DNA from: Woronichinia naegeliana WA131
Lineage (GTDB): Bacteria > Cyanobacteriota > Cyanobacteriia > Cyanobacteriales > Microcystaceae
Assembly (NCBI GenBank): GCA_025370055.1
Contig: CP073041.1
Location: forward strand, 4,372,272 to 4,436,271
Length of the DNA stretch: 64,000 nucleotides
Direction of reading: 5' to 3'
Shown one piece after another: positions 47,410-57,352 of this stretch. Made by a program: the position numbers and the translations under genes. The notes under the pieces are model-generated. The model worked only from the letters and a program-made list of their open reading frames with translations. It ran no database searches and was not told the DNA's origin. Position 1 is the stretch's first letter. The number at the start of each line of letters is the position of its first letter.

Positions 47410-48603
47410 CTATTCAAAGGGAGACGGCTGATCAATTACCTCATGCCAAGGCAAACCCAAGGGGCCAAGTAATTCCATAAAAGGATCGGGATCAAACTCT
47501 TCCACATTGTAAACCCCTGGCTTTTGCCATAAACCTTTGATCAGCATCAAAGCTCCGATCGCAGCCGGAACACCAGTTGTATAGGAAATTGCCTGGGAAC
47601 CCACTTCTTGATAACAAGCGGCATGGTCACAGTTATTGTAAACATAATACTGCTTAAGTTTGCCATCTTTAATACCTTGAATGTGACAACCAATCGAAGT
47701 CTGGCCCGAATAATTTTCAGCCAAAGAAGCGGGTTCGGGTAAAACTGCTTTTAGAAACTGTAAAGGCACAATTTTTTGACCTTTATATTCCACTTCATCA
47801 ATGCGAGTCATCCCCACTGCTTCAAGAACTCGTAAATGGGTAATATAAGCCTCAGAAAAGGTCATCCAAAAACGGGCTCTTTTCAGACCAGGAATATTTT
47901 TTGCTAAAGATTCCAGCTCTTCGTGATAGAGCAAATAAGATTCTTTTTCGCCAATTTCTGGATAGGGAATCGGTCGATGAATCGACAAAGGCTCCACTTC
48001 AATCCATTGACCATTTTCGTAGTAACGACCTTTTTGCGTAATTTCTCGAATATTAATTTCTGGATTAAAATTCGTTGCAAAGGCTTGACCGTGACTCCCT
48101 GCATTACAGTCAACAATATCCAGATAATGAATTTCATCAAAATAATGTTTGAGGGCATAGGCCGTGAAAACGCCTGTAACACCTGGATCGAACCCACAAC
48201 CGAGAATGGCAGTCAAACCCGCTTCCCTAAAACGCTCTTGGTAGGCCCACTGCCAATGATATTCAAACTTAGCGATATCAGGCGGTTCGTAATTAGCCGT
48301 ATCTAAATAGTTAACTTTTGCCGCCAGACAAGCATCCATTAACGCTAAATCCTGATAGGGTAAGGCCACATTAATGAGCAAATCCGGTTTAAAAGATTCT
48401 AAAAGTGCTACGGTTTCGCTCACCTGATCCGCGTTGAGGGCAGCCGTTTTCACTTTGTTTGAACCAATATGGGCCGCAATTTGATCACATTTTGCGACGG
48501 TTCGACTCGCTAAGAGAATTTCCGTAAACTCAGGCTGGGAAGCACACTTATGGGCAACGACGCTACCCACACCTCCGGCACCTACAATCATTACTTTGGC
48601 CAT
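47410..48603 (-). CDS. Carboxynorspermidine synthase-like saccharopine dehydrogenase
   Basis: 397 residues of the saccharopine dehydrogenase family. The Rossmann motif VMIVGAGGVGSVVAHKCA is at the N-terminus, followed by LLINVALPYQDLALMDACL, DTANYEPPD and GCGFDPGVTGVFTAYA. The substrate domain has DCNAGSHGQAFATNFNPEIN and ends NVEEFDPDPFMELL. This pattern is that of carboxy(nor)spermidine dehydrogenases, which reductively join aspartate semialdehyde to a diamine on the alternative polyamine route. Arginine decarboxylase lies 14 kb away at the right edge. Exact substrate (putrescine or diaminopropane) is not decidable. Confidence 0.85.
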   Translation of the reverse strand: MAKVMIVGAGGVGSVVAHKCASQPEFTEILLASRTVAKCDQIAAHIGSNKVKTAALNADQVSETVALLESFKPDLLINVALPYQDLALMDACLAAKVNYLDTANYEPPDIAKFEYHWQWAYQERFREAGLTAILGCGFDPGVTGVFTAYALKHYFDEIHYLDIVDCNAGSHGQAFATNFNPEINIREITQKGRYYENGQWIEVEPLSIHRPIPYPEIGEKESYLLYHEELESLAKNIPGLKRARFWMTFSEAYITHLRVLEAVGMTRIDEVEYKGQKIVPLQFLKAVLPEPASLAENYSGQTSIGCHIQGIKDGKLKQYYVYNNCDHAACYQEVGSQAISYTTGVPAAIGALMLIKGLWQKPGVYNVEEFDPDPFMELLGPLGLPWHEVIDQPSPFE

Positions 48604-48695
48604 GCTGCTTCCTAAGATGTAAATCCACTAGGATTATAAAACTTCACCCAGTTTATAGCCAAACCCTGAGCCACAAAAATTGCAGTAACAATTTC

Positions 48696-49859
48696 CTAGA
48701 GTAAGCCGACGAAATGAAGCGGGCCACGGCCACTAATCAGTTCAATTAACAAAGCAATAAAACCCAGCATGGCTAAACGGCCATTCCAGACTTCAGCCGC
48801 CGTCGTTAGTCCCCATTCCCAACGCTCCTGGGGATACATCTTCATATTTTTCTTGGGATGAGCAACACAGTCAAAGGTACAAGAGGGGTTCGCCAAGGCC
48901 GAATCCACCATTTGTGCGAGGGCATCAATAAAGAGAGGATGGGTATTCAGGGCTGGAACCCGTTGAAAATTATGGATACCTGCCTCCTCTGCCACTTCCC
49001 GATACTCGATATCAATTTCCTGTAAGGTTTCGATATGTTCTGAGACAAAACTGATGGGAACCACGAGGAGATTCTCAATGCCCTGTTCTCCTAATTCCTG
49101 TAGGGCATCTTCTGTATAGGGTTTGAGCCATTCTACGGGACCGACCCGACTTTGATAGGCCAGGGTATAAGCATTGGGACGGTTGAGGGTTTGCATGATC
49201 AAACGAGTGCAGGCCTCAATTTCCTGTTGGTAGGGATCTCCTGCTTCATCTACATAACTTTGGGGTACTCCGTGAGCACTAAAGAAAATATGGGCATCGT
49301 CAGGGTGGGGAAATTTGGGAAGTTCCTGAGCAATTAAATCTGCCATCGCTCGGAGATAGCCAGGGTGGTCGTACCAGGACGGTACAAGGGTATAGTCCAC
49401 TTGACGGAGGCTTGGATCTTGATTCCACATTTCTTCCAACACCCGAAAACTAGAACCACTAGTACTAATGGAAAAGTGAGGATAGAGGGGCAGAACAACT
49501 AAGCGTTGAATGCGATCGCGTTTAATCTGGGCAATAGCCTCTTCAGTAAAGGGGTGCCAATAACGCATCCCAATATAAATTTTGGCATCCTGACCAATTT
49601 CTGTTAGACGCTGCTCTAAGGCTTCTCCCTGGGCTTCCGTAATTTGCAACAAAGGAGAACCACCACCAATCTGTTCGTAATTGGCTTGAGACTTACTAGC
49701 CCGTAGAGTAGAGATCAGCCAAGCTAGGGGTTTTTGCAACCAGGGAAAAGGAAGCCGAATAATTTCTGGATCGGAAAAGAGATTAAATAGAAAGGGACGG
49801 ACATCCTCAAGTTTCTCTGGCCCCCCTAAATTGAGCAGCAATACCCCAACACGACCCAT
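48696..49859 (-). CDS. hemH: Ferrochelatase with C-terminal chlorophyll-binding-type helix
   Basis: 387 residues. Inserts Fe(II) into protoporphyrin IX, the last step of haem synthesis. Conserved: [80 protein letters not shown] and [18 protein letters not shown] linker leads to a C-terminal membrane helix [19 protein letters not shown], the CAB-like motif found in cyanobacterial and plastid type II ferrochelatases, which tethers the enzyme to thylakoids and regulates it. Complete. Confidence 0.95.
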   Translation of the reverse strand: MGRVGVLLLNLGGPEKLEDVRPFLFNLFSDPEIIRLPFPWLQKPLAWLISTLRASKSQANYEQIGGGSPLLQITEAQGEALEQRLTEIGQDAKIYIGMRYWHPFTEEAIAQIKRDRIQRLVVLPLYPHFSISTSGSSFRVLEEMWNQDPSLRQVDYTLVPSWYDHPGYLRAMADLIAQELPKFPHPDDAHIFFSAHGVPQSYVDEAGDPYQQEIEACTRLIMQTLNRPNAYTLAYQSRVGPVEWLKPYTEDALQELGEQGIENLLVVPISFVSEHIETLQEIDIEYREVAEEAGIHNFQRVPALNTHPLFIDALAQMVDSALANPSCTFDCVAHPKKNMKMYPQERWEWGLTTAAEVWNGRLAMLGFIALLIELISGRGPLHFVGLL

Positions 49860-49971
49860 AGCTTTATATTAATGAGAAAGTTTTTCAGATTCTTTACCAA
49901 GTGTAACAATTATAGGGGAAAAAGCGAGGAGATTTCCTAACGAACCTCACAATTCAAGAAGGACTGTATCA

Positions 49972-50238
49972 ATGGCAACGATTTTTAGAATCTGGAGCTA
50001 TCAATATCCCTGGTTATATGCGATCATCTCTCGGTTAGCAACCCTGGGTGTGGGCGGCGAAAACCGTTTCCATCAATTACCGTTACAGGGCTTAACCTTG
50101 AACCCTGAGACCTGCATACTCGATCTCTGCTGTGGTGGTGGCCAAGCCACTCAGTTTTTAGTTCAAAAATCTCAAAAAGTAACAGGTTTAGATGCCTCTC
50201 CAGTGGCCTTAAAAAGAGCCGCCCTGATCGTACCGCAA
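49972..50238 (+). pseudogene. Class I SAM methyltransferase, truncated
   Basis: Starts MATIFRIWSYQYPWLYAIIS and contains ILDLCCGGGQATQFLV and VTGLDASPVALKRA, motifs I and II of class I methyltransferases. Homology ends after VPQ (residue 89); the frame then runs through 56 unrelated bases into the IS1634 left end and stops at 50331. About 110 residues of the fold are missing. Since the break is 56 bases before the IS, a deletion accompanied or preceded the insertion. Confidence 0.75.
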
Positions 50239-50294
50239 GGGGGATCAATCCGCACTTACGCAGGAGGTCTAATGAAGGTGTTTTTCTGTTATAA

Positions 50295-52076
50295 ATCCCA
50301 CATTCCGCAGGTTGTCGAAGAGGAACACTAGTTCACGCGAGCTAGTATCGGTACTTGTGCATTGATTTCGGGCAAGGATAAAAAATGTCAATAAAGTTCT
50401 AAAATGGAGTCTTGTCTTAGATAGAATCAACAGTAAAAATGAATAACCTAAATATTAAAGACCTCGACCACTTAGGAATCGTAGCGGGAATTATAGATGA
50501 AATGGGTTTAGTAGAAATTATCGATGAGGAAGTGGGAACTCATCCTCAAGAAAAGCTCAGTGTAGGTACAATAGTAAAAGCAATGATATTAAACTGCTTA
50601 GGATGTATCAATGCTCCGTTATATTTGTTTAGTGAATTTTTTAAAGGAAAAGCATTAGAACACCTATTAGGAGAAGGAATAAAAGCAGAAGATTTAAATG
50701 ATGACAAGCTAGGAAGGTCATTGGATAAGGTATTTGGAGTGGGGGTAAAAAACCGGTTCACGAAAATAGTCCTAAAAGCGGCAGCAATCTTTGGAATAGA
50801 ACAAAAGTCAAAGCATTTAGACTCAACCTCAATGTCTGTACAAGGGAAGTATAAGGAAAGGATAGAAGATGAGGAAGACGAGCAGACAAAAGCCATAAAA
50901 ATAAAATTTGGTTATTCCAGAGATAAACGACCAGACCTAAAACAGTTTATGTTAAATATGATATGTAGTGGAGATGGTGGTGTCCCTCTCTTTATGCAAT
51001 TAGGAGATGGCAATGAATCGGATAAAAAGGTGTTTCCCCAGATAATCAAAGACTGTCAAGAAAGGTTGAATATGGAAGGTTTATCGGTGATTGATGGAGC
51101 TTTTTATACGGCGGAAAATGTGGGCATGGCGAGGTCAATTCAATGGTTAAGTCGTGTCCCTCTGACTCTGAAAGAAGCCACTGAGACTTTGGCAAGTATA
51201 TCAGAAGACCAATGGCAGCAGGGTGAACAGGACGGTTATCGTTGGCAAGTGAGGGCTTCGGAATATGGGGGTGAACAGCAACGATGGCTTGTGGTCGAAA
51301 GTGCTCAACGTCTCCAGTCCGATAATAAAGCTATAAGTCAAAAAATTGAGAAAGCCGATAAAGTTGTCAAAAAAGAATGGCAGAAACTTTGTGGACAGAA
51401 TTTTGCTTGTGAGGCCGATGCTCTTACTGAGGCTCAACTCTGGCCAAAAACCTTGACTTATCATCAACTCAGTCAAGTTGAGGTTCAGACTATTCCTTAC
51501 TATGCCAAGGGAGGAAGACCGAAACAAGGGGCTACCCCTCTCGGTTTTCATTACCGCTTAACTGGGCAATTAAGCCTTGGTTCCTCTTGCTTGCAAGCCG
51601 CATCTAAACGGGCTGGACGTTTTATTTTAGCTACTAATGTTCTTGATTCTCAGGTTTTGAGTCCCGACCAGATGTTGGCTGAATATAAGGCTCAACAAAA
51701 CACCGAGCGCGGCTTTCGCTTTCTCAAAGACCCTTTCTTTTTTGCCTCTGCTCTTTTTCTCAAGAATCCTCAACGCATTATGGCTTTGATGATGATTATG
51801 GTTGTCTCTTTATTGGTTTATACTTTGGCACAACGTCGCCTACGACAGGCTTTGGCTCTTGCCCATCAGACTATTCCTAATCAAAAGGGTAAACCGACCG
51901 CCATTCCCACTCTGCTTTGGGTCTTTCAGTCTTTTCTGTTTATCCGTTGGTTAGAGATTGACGGCATTCAAACTATCGTTAATTTGACCTCCAAACACAA
52001 ACATATTCTTTCCTTTCTTGGCTCTTCATGTCAAAAGTACTACTTTGTCTCTTGACTTACCTGCGGAATGTGGGAT
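50295..52076 (+). mobile_element. IS1634-family element (about 1782 bp)
   Basis: Ends ATCCCACATTCCGCAGGT inverted at both sides. A target duplication is not clear (left flank TTATAA, right flank AAATGG). A second, damaged copy is at 16540-17355. Confidence 0.8.
50439..52055 (+). CDS. IS1634 transposase (intact)
   Basis: 538 residues. The N-terminal DUF4277 domain (NLNIKDLDHLGIVAGIIDEM ... TIVKAMILNCLGC) is typical of IS1634. DDE core: HLDSTSMSVQG, VIDGAFYTAENV and NTERGFRFLKDPFFFASALF. It ends in a hydrophobic helix region (MMIMVVSLLVYTLAQRRLRQ). No frameshift; may be active. Confidence 0.9.
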   Translation: MNNLNIKDLDHLGIVAGIIDEMGLVEIIDEEVGTHPQEKLSVGTIVKAMILNCLGCINAPLYLFSEFFKGKALEHLLGEGIKAEDLNDDKLGRSLDKVFGVGVKNRFTKIVLKAAAIFGIEQKSKHLDSTSMSVQGKYKERIEDEEDEQTKAIKIKFGYSRDKRPDLKQFMLNMICSGDGGVPLFMQLGDGNESDKKVFPQIIKDCQERLNMEGLSVIDGAFYTAENVGMARSIQWLSRVPLTLKEATETLASISEDQWQQGEQDGYRWQVRASEYGGEQQRWLVVESAQRLQSDNKAISQKIEKADKVVKKEWQKLCGQNFACEADALTEAQLWPKTLTYHQLSQVEVQTIPYYAKGGRPKQGATPLGFHYRLTGQLSLGSSCLQAASKRAGRFILATNVLDSQVLSPDQMLAEYKAQQNTERGFRFLKDPFFFASALFLKNPQRIMALMMIMVVSLLVYTLAQRRLRQALALAHQTIPNQKGKPTAIPTLLWVFQSFLFIRWLEIDGIQTIVNLTSKHKHILSFLGSSCQKYYFVS

Positions 52077-52099
52077 AAATGGTTTTGGGCACAAGCCTT

Positions 52100-52294
52100 C
52101 ATTGGTGTCAACTTAAGCCAAAAGCCTTACTAAATAAGGATCGTAGGATGGATTATGCGATGCTAACCCATCATCAATCAACGATTAATCAAGCGTTATA
52201 GTTTCTAATCCTCCGAAATAAGGCTCAACGGCTCGTCATCAAACGGTTCCAAAGCCTTAATTAGCAAGAGTTACACGTTAAGTTGACACGGATG
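52100..52294. repeat. 195-bp MITE related to the IS4 element at 22192
   Basis: Ends CATTGGTGTCAACTTAAGCC and the complement of CATCCGTGTCAACTTAA are the same pair found on the IS4 element 22192-23640. Flanks are ACAAGCCTT (52091-52099) and GCAAGCCTT (52295-52303), a 9-bp duplication with one change. No coding capacity. The target resembles the dispersed GCAAGGCTTGCGCCCCTAC-type cyanobacterial repeat. Confidence 0.8.
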
Positions 52295-52344
52295 GCAAGC
52301 CTTGCGCCCCTACGGTTAAACTAATTTAAAACAAGATTGTCAAT

Positions 52345-53406
52345 ATGAGTACAGACCCAATTTTAGCCGCGATCGCCGATTTAGTTTCCCTAGAGGGAGG
52401 TCTTGCTGAATTAGAAGAAGAACAAACCTTAAATATTTTACTCACTAAAAATATTGCTAAAGCCCTAGAACTGCCCGAAGAAGTTTCCCTTTCTACCCAG
52501 ATTGATAATCCTAATAGTTTGTTTGTAACTTATCATTCAGACTTATTACAAAAGTTCTCTAACTTATTAGGAACTAGAGGCCTAGTTGCCAGCTTAGGAG
52601 TGCAATTCACGGGTCATTTTAAAAACAGTGGCTTTGACAAAATGGTATTGCAAAAAATTATTCCCCACAATGGTTTAATTAAATTTGTAGAAGCAAAACG
52701 GCAAAATACCCCCTATCTTTGGTGTCATGTTGCCTATACCGCTGAAGCCGATGAGAAAAGAATTGGCATGATTTCTTTTTTTGTTAATGGTTTAACAGGG
52801 GTTGCTCCCGTCGAGATTGGGGACGCATTACTTTGGCAAAGCGATCGCATTGCTATTGATCCTCAATATCAACCCCAGATTATTTCTATCGAAGAATTAA
52901 CCCCAATTATTGAGAAAATTTCTGGTAATATGATTACTGAAAATCTCCATCATTGGTCGGCAAAATTAGCGAGGGCCAAGGCAAGAGATGAAGAAAGACT
53001 AAGAGCCTATTATGGAACTATTAGCAGTGAAATTAATCGGAAAATTATGACCAAACAGTTAGTAGATGAAGCCAAGGAAAAGGAAGAACTACGTTTAGCC
53101 GCCACTGAAGGAGAATTAGAAAGAAAATTAGCGGATTTGGAACAACGTTATGCGATGCAGATAGAAGCGAATTTGTATAGTGCAATGGTCATTTATTTGC
53201 CCACAGTCCATGTGCAGTGTGAACTAACTCGCAAAAAAGCCAAGCGCATGATTACAGCCATTTGGAATCCTTTTACTAAAATTATTGAACCGCTCCGTTG
53301 TGAGTTGTCAGGTGAGACAATTTATGATTTTTATTTGGATGAAAAAGAAGCAAAAATGATTGCCCCTAGCTATTGGGAAAACAGTGGTATGGGTAAACGA
53401 AAATAG
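52345..53406 (+). CDS. Conserved-looking protein of unknown function
   Basis: 353 residues, soluble. The N-terminal 200 residues are mixed (LGTRGLVASLGVQFTGHFKN, YLWCHVAYTAEADEKRIGMI). Residues about 210-285 form a strongly charged coiled coil (ARDEERLRAYYGTISSEINR, EKEELRLAATEGELERKLAD). The last 70 are compact with VQCELTRKKAKR, AIWNPFTKIIEPLRCE and a final IYDFYLD. The end resembles C-terminal domains found beside or within RapA/SNF2-type helicases, but I cannot name a family. Codon use and HIP1 content are like the neighbours, so it is probably real. Confidence 0.6.
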   Translation: MSTDPILAAIADLVSLEGGLAELEEEQTLNILLTKNIAKALELPEEVSLSTQIDNPNSLFVTYHSDLLQKFSNLLGTRGLVASLGVQFTGHFKNSGFDKMVLQKIIPHNGLIKFVEAKRQNTPYLWCHVAYTAEADEKRIGMISFFVNGLTGVAPVEIGDALLWQSDRIAIDPQYQPQIISIEELTPIIEKISGNMITENLHHWSAKLARAKARDEERLRAYYGTISSEINRKIMTKQLVDEAKEKEELRLAATEGELERKLADLEQRYAMQIEANLYSAMVIYLPTVHVQCELTRKKAKRMITAIWNPFTKIIEPLRCELSGETIYDFYLDEKEAKMIAPSYWENSGMGKRK

Positions 53407-53511
53407 AATGTTTGATAATAGAGAGATCGCACTGTCATCAACCAAACCGACAGATCCGCGATCGCTCTTTGGATTAGGGGTTAAAATAGGCATAAAAATT
53501 GTCGTCTAACT

Positions 53512-55167
53512 TCAAAGAAAATGAATTGCTCCTGTTTGCCAGCGATCGCCGTTAATCAAAGTGTGAACTTGCCATTCGGGTGAGGTTTCAGGATAATCCA
53601 AACGGTAATGGCCGCCACGACTTTCTTGCCGAAAAAGAGCACTTTTTAAAATCAGATAGGCAATATCCAAGAGATTGCGAGTTTCTGACCAGGTACGCAG
53701 CTTTTCTTCCTCTAGATTTTCCAATAATTGCACCGTTTGACCCTTAGGAATCGTCGTTAAATATTGACTACTGGGAAGTTGTTCAAAAATTTGTCGCCAT
53801 GCTTCTACTTCCGCGATCGCGGTTTCTAGATGGGATTGAGTTCGACAAATGCCCGCCGAATGCCACATTAAAACCGGTAAAGATTGACGCAATTGTTGAA
53901 TTGTCGCCCAATCCGATGACCAATCTTCTGTACAAATAATTGGGGGAAGAGAAATCGATGGCTGCGAGACTGGAGGTAAGTCAATCTGAGTTAATTGAGA
54001 AGCAAAAACAATACATTCCAACAGGGAATTACTGGCTAAACGATTAGCTCCATGAACTCCGGTACTGGTTGTTTCACCGATCCCATAGAGACCGGTAATC
54101 GAGGTGCGACAATCGAGAGCCGTGCGGATTCCTCCCATCCAATAATGGGCTGCTGGGGCCACTGGAATTTGCAGTTCGGTTAAAATATCGATGCCCCATC
54201 CCAGACAACGTTTGATAATGTTGGGAAAACGTCGTTGAATGCGTTCCGGTTCAATGGGACTAAGATCCAAATAAACTTTTGCGGTTGTGGGATCGGTTTC
54301 CGTAGCTTCCAAATGCTGAAAAATCGCCCGACTCACCACATCCCTGGGGGCTAATTCTCCCTTCGGATGGTAACGAAAGGCAAAGCGATCGCCGACCCGA
54401 TCCAATAAATGCGCTCCTTCTCCCCGAACCGCTTCACTAATCAAAAAATGAGGCACCCCAGGTTTCGTTAAGGCCGTGGGATGAAATTGAAAAAATTCTA
54501 AATCCTGTAAAATTGCTCCCGCCCGCCAAGCCAAGGCCACCCCATCTCCTGTACTAACTGCCGGATTGGTCGTTTGCACAAACACCTGGCCGCCGCCCCC
54601 TGTGGCCAAAAGCACCGCCCTTGCCGATAGCCACCGCACCTGATTTTGGTAAAGCAGACTAATGCCCTGACAAGTTTGGGTTTCAGGATCACAGTCTAAA
54701 CCAAGGGCGATCGCCTGGGAAAAAATTTGAATATGGGGACAGGCCAAGACTTTATCCATTAAGACACTAACAATGGCCCGGCCCGTTGTATCGGCGGCAT
54801 GGAGCACCCTGGGTTGAGAATGGGCTGCCTCTAGGGTTAAGGCTAAATCTGAACCATGACGGTCAAAGCTGACCCCTAAATTGACGAGATCTTGAATGGC
54901 CTGGGGAGCGTGTTCAACTAAAAACTGTACCGCTTGAGGTTCACAAAGTCCGGCACCAGCTTCAAGCGTATCCTGACAGTGAAATTGAGGCGAATCGGTT
55001 GGGGCGATCGCGGCAGCAATGCCTCCCTGGGCCCAATCACTGGCCCCCGTTTTCAATTTGGCTTTGGTGATTAAAGCAATACGAAGGGAAGCGGGTAAAC
55101 ACAAGGTTGCATACAGCCCCGCAGCCCCAGAACCGACGACAATCACATCAAAGTCCGTTTCAATCAT
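53512..55167 (-). CDS. nadB: L-aspartate oxidase
   Basis: 551 residues, flavoprotein. It oxidises L-aspartate to iminoaspartate, the first step of NAD synthesis, with NadA downstream. FAD-binding VIVVGSGAAGLYATLCLP, then KTGASDWAQGGIAAAI, VLLATGGGGQVFVQTTNPAV, GDGVALAWRAGA, DLEFFQFHPTAL, HYWMGGIRT and IGETTSTGVHGANRLASNSL are the succinate-dehydrogenase/NadB landmarks. The C-terminal helical domain is present (SRGGHYRLDYPETSPEW). Complete. Confidence 0.95.
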   Translation of the reverse strand: MIETDFDVIVVGSGAAGLYATLCLPASLRIALITKAKLKTGASDWAQGGIAAAIAPTDSPQFHCQDTLEAGAGLCEPQAVQFLVEHAPQAIQDLVNLGVSFDRHGSDLALTLEAAHSQPRVLHAADTTGRAIVSVLMDKVLACPHIQIFSQAIALGLDCDPETQTCQGISLLYQNQVRWLSARAVLLATGGGGQVFVQTTNPAVSTGDGVALAWRAGAILQDLEFFQFHPTALTKPGVPHFLISEAVRGEGAHLLDRVGDRFAFRYHPKGELAPRDVVSRAIFQHLEATETDPTTAKVYLDLSPIEPERIQRRFPNIIKRCLGWGIDILTELQIPVAPAAHYWMGGIRTALDCRTSITGLYGIGETTSTGVHGANRLASNSLLECIVFASQLTQIDLPPVSQPSISLPPIICTEDWSSDWATIQQLRQSLPVLMWHSAGICRTQSHLETAIAEVEAWRQIFEQLPSSQYLTTIPKGQTVQLLENLEEEKLRTWSETRNLLDIAYLILKSALFRQESRGGHYRLDYPETSPEWQVHTLINGDRWQTGAIHFL

Positions 55168-55372
55168 TCATGCAAGTCCAGTTTTAAAATAATGAGTCTT
55201 ATGGGCAAAGAAAAAAGGCTAATCTTCCTAGGATACTGCAAATAAGCCTGAGCGATAATGCTCAATGATCTTCTTCGCCAGAATGAGGGAATATTTGCTC
55301 TCAAGTTTGTTTCATTCGTTAAGCTAGAATCATTCTTTCTTTCTGGATCAGTCAATCCATCAAGATTATTTG

Positions 55373-55690
55373 ATGAATACTTCTGTGACGCTTGCCCCCC
55401 CAACTATTCAAGCGGGTTTCCATGCCCTTTCCGATCCCTGGCGACTGCAAATTATTGAGCTACTGCGATCGCAGGAATTATGTGTGTGTGAACTGATGGA
55501 AAAACTGGAAATCAGTCAGTCTAAGCTCTCCTTTCACCTCAAAATCCTCAAGGAAGCGGGGCTAGTTCAGACTCGTCAAGAGGGGCGTTGGATCTATTAC
55601 CGTTTAAATCTGGCTCAATTTGTCCTGATGGAAGAGTATTTTGCTAATTTGCGGCGTTATAGTCCGATTTTGCCGGGCCGTTCTTGTTGA
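55373..55690 (+). CDS. arsR: ArsR-family arsenite-responsive repressor 1
   Basis: About 105 residues, winged helix of the ArsR/SmtB type. FHALSDPWRLQIIELLRSQE precedes ELCVCELMEKL, whose CVC pair is the As(III)-binding site in the DNA-binding helix. ISQSKLSFHLKILKEAGLVQ is the recognition helix region. The ATG at 55373 is taken rather than TTG 55370. Arsenite binding releases it from operators such as the one in the following acr3 promoter (55732-55747). It ends PGRSC. Confidence 0.92.
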   Translation: MNTSVTLAPPTIQAGFHALSDPWRLQIIELLRSQELCVCELMEKLEISQSKLSFHLKILKEAGLVQTRQEGRWIYYRLNLAQFVLMEEYFANLRRYSPILPGRSC

Positions 55691-55724
55691 GACTGGGAGA
55701 TTGGGAGACTGGGAGATTGGGAGA
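55687..55724. repeat. Short tandem repeat upstream of acr3 promoter
   Basis: Alternating GACTGGGA and GATTGGGA units, about five in tandem, ending just before the TTGACA of the acr3 promoter. A frequent type of cyanobacterial simple repeat; it may vary in length between strains. Confidence 0.6.
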
Positions 55725-55753
55725 TTGACAAATCAATTTTTTTTGATATGTTG
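55725..55753 (+). promoter_or_regulatory. acr3 promoter with embedded ArsR operator
   Basis: TTGACA at 55725-55730, 16 bases, TATGTT as -10. Between them lies ATCAA, six T, TTGAT (55732-55747), the ATCAA-N6-TTGAT form bound by ArsR/SmtB repressors. The same arrangement occurs at 57283. Confidence 0.75.
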
Positions 55754-55782
55754 GAGGTGGCAACTTTATTGTTTTAGCTGTT

Positions 55783-56838
55783 ATGACCACAGAAGCGGTG
55801 ATTCGTCGTTTATCATGGCTAGATCGTTTGCTCACACTCTGGATCTTTCTGGCAATGGCGATCGGGGTGAGTTGGGGCTACTTTTTCCCAGGCATTGAAG
55901 GTTTTATTAACCAATTTCAAGTTGGAACCACTAATATCCCCATTGCGATCGGTTTAATTTTGATGATGTTTCCTCCCTTAGCCAAAGTGCGTTATGAAGA
56001 ACTGGGAGATGTTTTTCGGAATGGGAAAGTTTTAATACTGTCTTTATTACAAACCTGGTTAATTGCACCCATTTTGATGTTTACCTTAGCAACGCTATTC
56101 CTTCACAATTACCCAGAATATATGACGGGTTTAATACTAGTCGGTATTGCCCCCTGTATTGCAATGGTGATTGTTTGGAGTGAATTGGCCAGGGGAGATG
56201 CGGAATTTACCGCCGGACTAGTTGCCTTTAACAGCATTTTTCAAGTTCTTTTTTATAGCGTTTATGCCTGGTTTTTTATCTCTGTTTTGCCACCTTTATT
56301 TGGCTTACAGGGGAGTGTTGTTAATATCAGCATTGCAGAAGTTGCAAAAAGTGTTTTTGTCTATCTCGGTATTCCCTTTCTGGCTGGCTTTTTTACACGC
56401 TACTTTTTACTCAAAGTGAAGGGAAGACAATGGTATTACAATTTCTTTATTCCCAAAATTAGTCCGATTACCCTCATTGCCTTACTGTTTACCATTTTAA
56501 TTATGTTTAGCTTGAAAGGTAGTCTGATTGTCCAGATTCCCTTGGATGTGGTTCGCATTGCCATTCCCTTGATTATCTATTTTACGATTATGTTTTTTGC
56601 CAGCTTTTATATGGCTTGGAAAATTAAAGCTAATTATGCTCAAGCTGCCAGTGTGGCCTTTACCGCCGCAGGTAATAATTTTGAATTAGCGATCGCCGTA
56701 GCTATTTCAGTCTTTGGGATCAACTCTGGAGCCGCCTTTGCTGCCGTGATTGGCCCCTTGGTAGAAGTTCCCGTTTTGATTAGTTTAGTGAATGTTTCCC
56801 TTAGTCTTAAAAAACGTCTCTGGGCAAACAGTCTCTAA
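55783..56838 (+). CDS. ACR3-family arsenite efflux permease
   Basis: 351 residues, ten predicted membrane helices. [20 protein letters not shown] carries the essential Cys of ACR3 pumps, and [20 protein letters not shown] with [20 protein letters not shown] are family signatures. It exports As(III) across the plasma membrane using the proton gradient. Located between two arsR genes and under an ArsR operator. Often called arsB in cyanobacteria but belongs to ACR3. Confidence 0.93.
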   Translation: MTTEAVIRRLSWLDRLLTLWIFLAMAIGVSWGYFFPGIEGFINQFQVGTTNIPIAIGLILMMFPPLAKVRYEELGDVFRNGKVLILSLLQTWLIAPILMFTLATLFLHNYPEYMTGLILVGIAPCIAMVIVWSELARGDAEFTAGLVAFNSIFQVLFYSVYAWFFISVLPPLFGLQGSVVNISIAEVAKSVFVYLGIPFLAGFFTRYFLLKVKGRQWYYNFFIPKISPITLIALLFTILIMFSLKGSLIVQIPLDVVRIAIPLIIYFTIMFFASFYMAWKIKANYAQAASVAFTAAGNNFELAIAVAISVFGINSGAAFAAVIGPLVEVPVLISLVNVSLSLKKRLWANSL

Positions 56839-56904
56839 CTTGTTTAAGGGTTAAATTTTTAACAACCGAAATCGGCTCTGACTTCAATACTTCAACTTTA
56901 TTTG

Positions 56905-57234
56905 ATGAAAACAACTTTCCCTCATCCATCCATCGAAATTATTTCTAGTTTCCATGCCCTGTCCGATCCCCTACGGATTGGGGTGATAGAACTACTGCGA
57001 TCGCAAGAATTATGTGTTTGCGAATTGTGTGAACAGCTAGAAACGTCTCAATCCAAGTTATCTTTTCACCTAAAAACCTTAAAAGAAGCGGGTTTTCTTC
57101 GTTCCCGTCAGCAAGGACGCTGGATCTATTACAGCCTTAACCTAGCTCAATTTTTGGCTCTCGAAGAATATCTGGCAGAATATCGACGATTTAGTCCCGT
57201 TTTACCTGCTCGCTCCTGTCCAGAGCCAAATTAA
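56905..57234 (+). CDS. arsR: ArsR-family arsenite-responsive repressor 2
   Basis: About 109 residues, strongly similar to repressor 1 (FHALSDPLRIGVIELLRSQE, ELCVCELCEQLETSQSKLSF, GRWIYYSLNLAQFLALEEYL). It has the CVC site and one additional cysteine (ELCEQ). Start at ATG 56905, not TTG 56902. It precedes the aquaporin promoter, mirroring repressor 1 before acr3, so the arsR-operator-transporter module has been duplicated. Confidence 0.92.
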   Translation: MKTTFPHPSIEIISSFHALSDPLRIGVIELLRSQELCVCELCEQLETSQSKLSFHLKTLKEAGFLRSRQQGRWIYYSLNLAQFLALEEYLAEYRRFSPVLPARSCPEPN

Positions 57235-57282
57235 CCCACCAATTTTTCAAGGTATATTTTTCTTTTTGCACACCATCCCCTC

Positions 57283-57312
57283 TTGACAAATCAATTTTTT
57301 TTGAAATAATAA
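57283..57312 (+). promoter_or_regulatory. Aquaporin promoter with embedded ArsR operator
   Basis: TTGACA at 57283-57288, 17-18 bases, then ATAATA/TAATAA as -10. The spacer carries ATCAA, six T, TTGAA (57290-57305), almost identical to the acr3 operator, so the same repressor(s) probably control both. Confidence 0.75.
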
Positions 57313-57352
57313 GAAAAGAAAAAAACCTTATTTTATTTAGTTTGTGTCTAGT

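Noticed and set aside
52077-52344. A remaining part of the truncated methyltransferase on the right of IS1634
   Set aside because: No methyltransferase motif in any frame; the region is a dispersed repeat plus the MITE.
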